Origin: an uncultured Alphaproteobacteria bacterium
GTDB lineage: Bacteria; Pseudomonadota; Alphaproteobacteria; Bin95
Length of the DNA stretch: 48,852 nucleotides
NCBI GenBank assembly: GCA_938083135.1
Contig: CALLKY010000073.1
Span: 1-48,852, forward strand
Direction of reading: 5' to 3'
Shown here piece after piece: positions 45,755 to 48,852 of the stretch. Numbering within the stretch: the first letter of the stretch is position 1; every line of letters begins with the position of its first letter. A model generated the notes under the pieces. It ran no database searches. It saw only the letters and a list, made by a program, of their open reading frames with translations, and had not been told where the DNA came from. Position numbers and translations under genes: made by a program.

Positions 45755-46086
45755 TGCCGCCAACCTATTTGCTTTCATCCTCGGCCCAGCAGCGGCTAAT
45801 CGAGATATATCAGTACAGCGTTGGCCAATGGGGCGAAATGCAAGCGGAATCCTATTTAGCGGACCTGTATAAAGCCTTCGAAAAAATCACAAAAGGCACG
45901 CTCCAAGGTAGACCAATTGAATCGGGTTATGGCGTAATTGGACGTTGCGCCCCTTGCGGCAAGCACAAAATTTACTGGAGAACGCCAGGCGATGGGACTG
46001 TCCACATCGCTGAGATCCTGCATGAACAGATGGATATCGGCGACAGATTAGCGAAATCCTCGCCGCTTCGGCATCTGAGCGACTAA
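45754..46086 (+). CDS. ParE/RelE-superfamily toxin
   Basis: 110 residues: YLLSSSAQQRLIEIYQYSVGQWGEMQAESYL is the helical hairpin start of ParE toxins, followed by KITKGTLQGRP and a strand KIYWRTPGDGTVHIAEILHE. ParE proteins inhibit gyrase; RelE relatives cut mRNA. The ParD-type partner favours ParE, but the target is not proven. It has an unusual CAPC pair (about residues 65-68) where relatives have an Arg-rich strand. Its coding sequence is translationally coupled to the antitoxin. Confidence 0.87.
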   Translation: MPPTYLLSSSAQQRLIEIYQYSVGQWGEMQAESYLADLYKAFEKITKGTLQGRPIESGYGVIGRCAPCGKHKIYWRTPGDGTVHIAEILHEQMDIGDRLAKSSPLRHLSD

Positions 46087-46097
46087 AATACTCCCGT

Positions 46098-47636
46098 CTA
46101 CCCAGCTTTCTCTGCCGCCAGCATCTCACGAAGGTCTGTTTTGAGGACTTTGCCGTAGTTGTTTTTGGGCAGACCATCCACGAAACGATAACCTTTTGGG
46201 CGTTTGAAGCGGGCGATGAGATCGCGGCAGTGAGCATCGAGTGCTGCATCATCGACCCCATGACCATCCCTGGAAACGACATAGGCGATAACGTTTTCGC
46301 CCCACTCTTCATCTGGCTCACCGATGACCGAAACCTCTGCGACGCCTGGGTGGGTTAGCAGCGCCTCCTCTACCTCACGCGGATAGATGTTCGTGCCGCC
46401 AGAGATAATCATATCTTTGGAGCGGTCCTTTAGCGTCAGGTAGCCGAATTCATCCATAGCACCGACATCGCCCGTATGCAGCCAACCATTGCGGAGAGCA
46501 TCCGCAGTAGCTTCAGGATTGCGCCAGTAACCCGCCATCACTGTATCGCCGCGCACAAGCACTTCGCCGATCTCACCGGGCGGGAGCGGATTATCATCTG
46601 CATCCGCCGTAATGACCTCAACATTCGTGAAGGCCCGCCCGGTTGAGGCAATCATGGCCTCGTAGCGAGGATTACTGGTGTCAGCGACATCCTGCCGTGG
46701 CAGGCATGTGATCGTCATCGGGCTTTCGCCTTGGCCATAGATCTGCGCCAGCACGTCGCCGAACGCCGCTTTTGCCGCCTTACAATCCTCCACATACATC
46801 GGCCCGCCGCCATAAATGATGGTCTTCAGATTGCTGGTATCGGCAGCCTTCTGGCTTGGGTGCTCCACCATGCGCTTAACCATGGTTGGCGCTGCGAAGA
46901 AGGACATTCCAGTGAAATGCGGCAGGAGCTCAAAAATCTCTGGCGGGTCAAATTTACCGCTCACTGGCACGACTTGCGCCGCACATGCAGCAACGAATGG
47001 AATGTTGTAGCACCCACCACCATGGGACATCGGGGCGGCATGCAGGCAATGATCACTTTCCTGGGCGGCATCCACATCTGTGAAATAGGCCATCGTGCAA
47101 GCCATGAGATTCCGATGCGTCAGGGTTGCACCTTTGGGGCGACCTGTGGTGCCGGAGGTATAAAACAGCCATGCCGGATCATCCGGTTGGCGATGGGTCA
47201 TAGGTATAGTGGGACCCGTAACAATCTGCTTGTACGCATCAGAACCTGCCGTCAGCAATTGCTCACAGTCCGGCAAATCATCGAACACGCTTTCCAATGC
47301 GTCCTGCAGGTCTTCTGTAACGAAGCACAGCCGTGAGCCTGAGTTTTCCAGGATAAAGGCGAATTCTTTCGGGTGAAGCTTGGCGTTGATCGGCACCGCA
47401 ATCAGGCCAGCCATCCAGCTGCCATAAAGAATTTCCAAGAATTCCGTGCAGTTGGTCATAGCGAAGCCGACACAATCGCCGGTGTTCAGGCCCGCATCCC
47501 CACGTAGCCACCCAGCGACAGCAGAAGCACGCCTATGAAATTCGCGGTAGTCCGCAACCAGCGTTTTGCCCTGATACAGGGCTGGGTTATCCGGACGGGA
47601 CCTGGCAGCGCGAACCAATAGCGAAGCGACATTCAT
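46098..47636 (-). CDS. AMP-dependent acyl-CoA synthetase/ligase
   Basis: ANL-superfamily ligase: acid + ATP + CoA to acyl-CoA via an acyl-AMP. Phosphate loop YTSGTTGRPKGA near 159-170, IYGQGESPMTI as the A5 region, GWLHTGDVGAMDEFGYLTLKDRSKDMIISGG as motifs A7-A8 and the A10 Lys in KNNYGKVLK near the end. 512 residues from the ATG at 47636, chosen because AAAGGAT lies upstream and homologues start MNVA-like; an ATG at 47681 adds 15. The acid is not predictable (fatty or aromatic). Single gene, convergent with the ParE gene. Confidence 0.93.
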   Translation of the reverse strand: MNVASLLVRAARSRPDNPALYQGKTLVADYREFHRRASAVAGWLRGDAGLNTGDCVGFAMTNCTEFLEILYGSWMAGLIAVPINAKLHPKEFAFILENSGSRLCFVTEDLQDALESVFDDLPDCEQLLTAGSDAYKQIVTGPTIPMTHRQPDDPAWLFYTSGTTGRPKGATLTHRNLMACTMAYFTDVDAAQESDHCLHAAPMSHGGGCYNIPFVAACAAQVVPVSGKFDPPEIFELLPHFTGMSFFAAPTMVKRMVEHPSQKAADTSNLKTIIYGGGPMYVEDCKAAKAAFGDVLAQIYGQGESPMTITCLPRQDVADTSNPRYEAMIASTGRAFTNVEVITADADDNPLPPGEIGEVLVRGDTVMAGYWRNPEATADALRNGWLHTGDVGAMDEFGYLTLKDRSKDMIISGGTNIYPREVEEALLTHPGVAEVSVIGEPDEEWGENVIAYVVSRDGHGVDDAALDAHCRDLIARFKRPKGYRFVDGLPKNNYGKVLKTDLREMLAAEKAG

Positions 47637-47711
47637 GATCGGCGTATCCTTTAAGCGCAGTCTGTCGCCCAAGTATGGCAAAGGATGCAGGCGAATGTCA
47701 GTAGCGTCTCG

Positions 47712-48461
47712 CTAATAGGGTCGTCTGGCGGTTTGAAATTCCTTCAGGATCGATGCCGACGTCACCGCGATGCCGGCAACACGGCTCGATGCGACGTGCA
47801 AACCGTATGTGGCCCGCGCACCCCCTTCCCAGCCCAAGATGGGTGCCCCTGATACGCCCTTTGCGGTGGCGCAGCTGTGCTGAAACGCGCGCTGGCCTAT
47901 CCGCTGCAGCTTGCAGTTCACATGGCGCGTCAACCGATGCAGCCTGGAACTGGCGAATCCGGCAATAATGAAAGACGCGTTGAGGCGCGGCGGCTTCACG
48001 GCTAACGGTGCAGGTGCCCCAGAAAATGCCTGATCAAGCACCAACACTGCCCAATCCGCTGCACGATCAGGGTTGCCAAGCTTTGGCGCATATCCAGCCG
48101 GAACCCGATACTCAACTACCCGCAAATGCTGTCGGTACTGCCCCTGGTCATACCCGGCTAGAACATGCAATGAGGTGGGGCGTATCCAGTTCCTTGGACG
48201 TTCGAGCCACAGGCAATGAGCAGCTGTTAGAATCGTGCGCGCGTCAATGGCGAATCCAGTGCAATGCCCGCCAATTTCCCGATTCACCCGAACAACAGCA
48301 GAAAATGGGTCTTTTGCCTCCGCATAGGCCTTTACGGGCAGCAGAAGAATCCCCAGAATTAGGATCAACGGACACAACTGTGCTAAGATTATTTTGGCTT
48401 TAACTGTGCGTTTGGAATGATCTGCGGGCGGGTGGATGATCCATGGAATACGGGCAGGCAT
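47712..48461 (-). CDS. trypsin-like serine protease, exported
   Basis: 249 residues from the ATG at 48461. A basic start and hydrophobic segment (AQLCPLILILGILLLPVKAYA, about 28-47) form a signal peptide or anchor. The chymotrypsin-fold triad is His82 in ILTAAHC, Asp137 in RAADWAVLVL and Ser204 in AKGVSGAPIL; the usual GDSGGP is changed to GVSGAP. Cysteines near His82 and in HVNCKL/HSCATA may form disulfides. An upstream ATG at 48572 would overlap the divergent gene, so I reject it. The start remains uncertain. Confidence 0.78.
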   Translation of the reverse strand: MPARIPWIIHPPADHSKRTVKAKIILAQLCPLILILGILLLPVKAYAEAKDPFSAVVRVNREIGGHCTGFAIDARTILTAAHCLWLERPRNWIRPTSLHVLAGYDQGQYRQHLRVVEYRVPAGYAPKLGNPDRAADWAVLVLDQAFSGAPAPLAVKPPRLNASFIIAGFASSRLHRLTRHVNCKLQRIGQRAFQHSCATAKGVSGAPILGWEGGARATYGLHVASSRVAGIAVTSASILKEFQTARRPY

Positions 48462-48531
48462 GAGGGCTTGATCTAATGATTGCCAGCGCGCGCGACCCCG
48501 TGTGCGCCTAGGTGGGGGCTGATAGCAGTTT

Positions 48532-48852
48532 ATGGGCAGACTGGACGGCATAACACTCCTTGAATCGCTCACCGAAGATGAGCGCGCTGACCTTGAAAAG
48601 CGCTGCCAATGGCGGCGTTATGCCAAGGGCGATGAAGTCGTCACGCGCAATAGTGATAACCGGGACATGTTCCTGATCACTGAAGGCGCGGTCGACATCA
48701 TAAACTATTCACCGGGATTTCCCATGTGGGATCGTCCCAACCAGGAAAGCATGGTTGGGAAAGGCTTGATCTGCAAGGCTTTTGCTTTTGATGGCTGCCG
48801 AAGGGCTAATCTGGTTGGCAGAGGACTGATTGGCGGCCGTGCCGGGTTGAAA
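48532..48852 (+). CDS. cyclic-nucleotide-binding (Crp-like) protein, N-terminal part
   Basis: Partial gene running off the window, 107 codons. GRLDGITLLESLTEDERADLEKRCQWRRYAKGDEVV and DMFLITEGAVDIINYS match the start of a cNMP-binding barrel of the CRP/FNR type. After about base 48710 the match fades: where a GREVSF...GEL...DGxxRSA pattern is expected, the frame stays open but reads only weakly alike (FDGCRRANLVG). Poor sequence at a contig end is one explanation. It is divergent from the protease gene; no DNA-binding domain is visible yet. Confidence 0.65.
   Translation, partial: MGRLDGITLLESLTEDERADLEKRCQWRRYAKGDEVVTRNSDNRDMFLITEGAVDIINYSPGFPMWDRPNQESMVGKGLICKAFAFDGCRRANLVGRGLIGGRAGLK

Overview
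The window is ordinary-looking chromosomal DNA of an alphaproteobacterium. The pointers are ChpT (the histidine phosphotransferase of the CtrA cell-cycle relay), the DUF1476 inhibitor ('zeta') of the F1Fo ATPase, the purC-purS-purQ-purL-bolA-grxD string, and the dapF-mtaB-ftsY string. A free-living, probably marine or aquatic member of the Rhodospirillales or a neighbouring order fits; nothing here fixes the family. Gene density is very high, many neighbours overlap by 1, 4 or 8 bases, and no gap exceeds about 200 bases. I saw no rRNA, tRNA, CRISPR array or prophage.

Layout. 1-300: C-terminal scrap of an IS630-type transposase, then a long imperfect inverted repeat. 302-6349 (minus): moaA, nadK, an AbrB-type membrane protein, dapF, mtaB, ftsY. 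6433-7690 (plus): mobA overlapping chpT. 7715-8917 (minus): an enolase-superfamily enzyme. 9100-15376 (plus): a dedicated acyl carrier protein and ketoacyl synthase, a glutathione transferase with a gamma-glutamyltransferase, and lptD. 15429-19259 (minus): nhaA, uvrB and a small secreted protein. 19401-28559 (plus): a DUF1185 protein, a histidine kinase, queF, an EamA transporter overlapping a gentisate dioxygenase, a class III CoA transferase, and the overlapping chain pepF / ABC1 kinase / azoR. 28600-28920 (minus): DUF1476. 29039-35757 (plus): an NRDE protein, the purine operon with bolA and grxD, and a CPA1 antiporter. 35765-37869: a divergent cyclase-family / nitronate monooxygenase pair. 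37879-38520 (minus): a secreted His-rich protein with an 11-residue repeat. 38629-41516 (minus): DUF1028, ltnD, otnK. 41567-42442 (plus): an SDR lacking the usual catalytic Tyr and Lys. 42448-45007 (minus): a CocE-type hydrolase and a LolA-like carrier. 45052-46086 (plus): RidA and a ParD/ParE toxin-antitoxin pair behind a perfect 17-bp inverted repeat. 46098-47636 (minus): an acyl-CoA synthetase. 47712-48461 (minus): a trypsin-like protease. 48532-end (plus): a partial cyclic-nucleotide-binding protein.

How the genes fit together. Much of the window is housekeeping: purine synthesis steps, molybdenum cofactor (MoaA, MobA), NAD(P) supply, lysine/peptidoglycan precursor (DapF), tRNA modification (MtaB, QueF), membrane targeting (FtsY), outer-membrane assembly (LptD, LolA-like), DNA repair (UvrB) and sodium/proton exchange (NhaA and a CPA1 protein). 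Between these lie small catabolic or accessory modules: sugar-acid use (MR/MLE enzyme; LtnD/OtnK with DUF1028), aromatic-acid ring cleavage (gentisate dioxygenase beside a transporter), CoA-ester chemistry (CoA transferase, AMP ligase, Tyr-less SDR) and glutathione chemistry (GST-GGT).

I found no clear multi-gene system that is unlike anything known. The best candidates for a second look are the DUF1028-ltnD-otnK operon without its usual aldolase, the 11-residue-repeat His-rich secreted protein, the long operator-like inverted repeat in front of the toxin-antitoxin pair, and the stand-alone ACP/KAS pair. The last ~140 bases read as eroded sequence inside a gene and may be poor-quality contig end.
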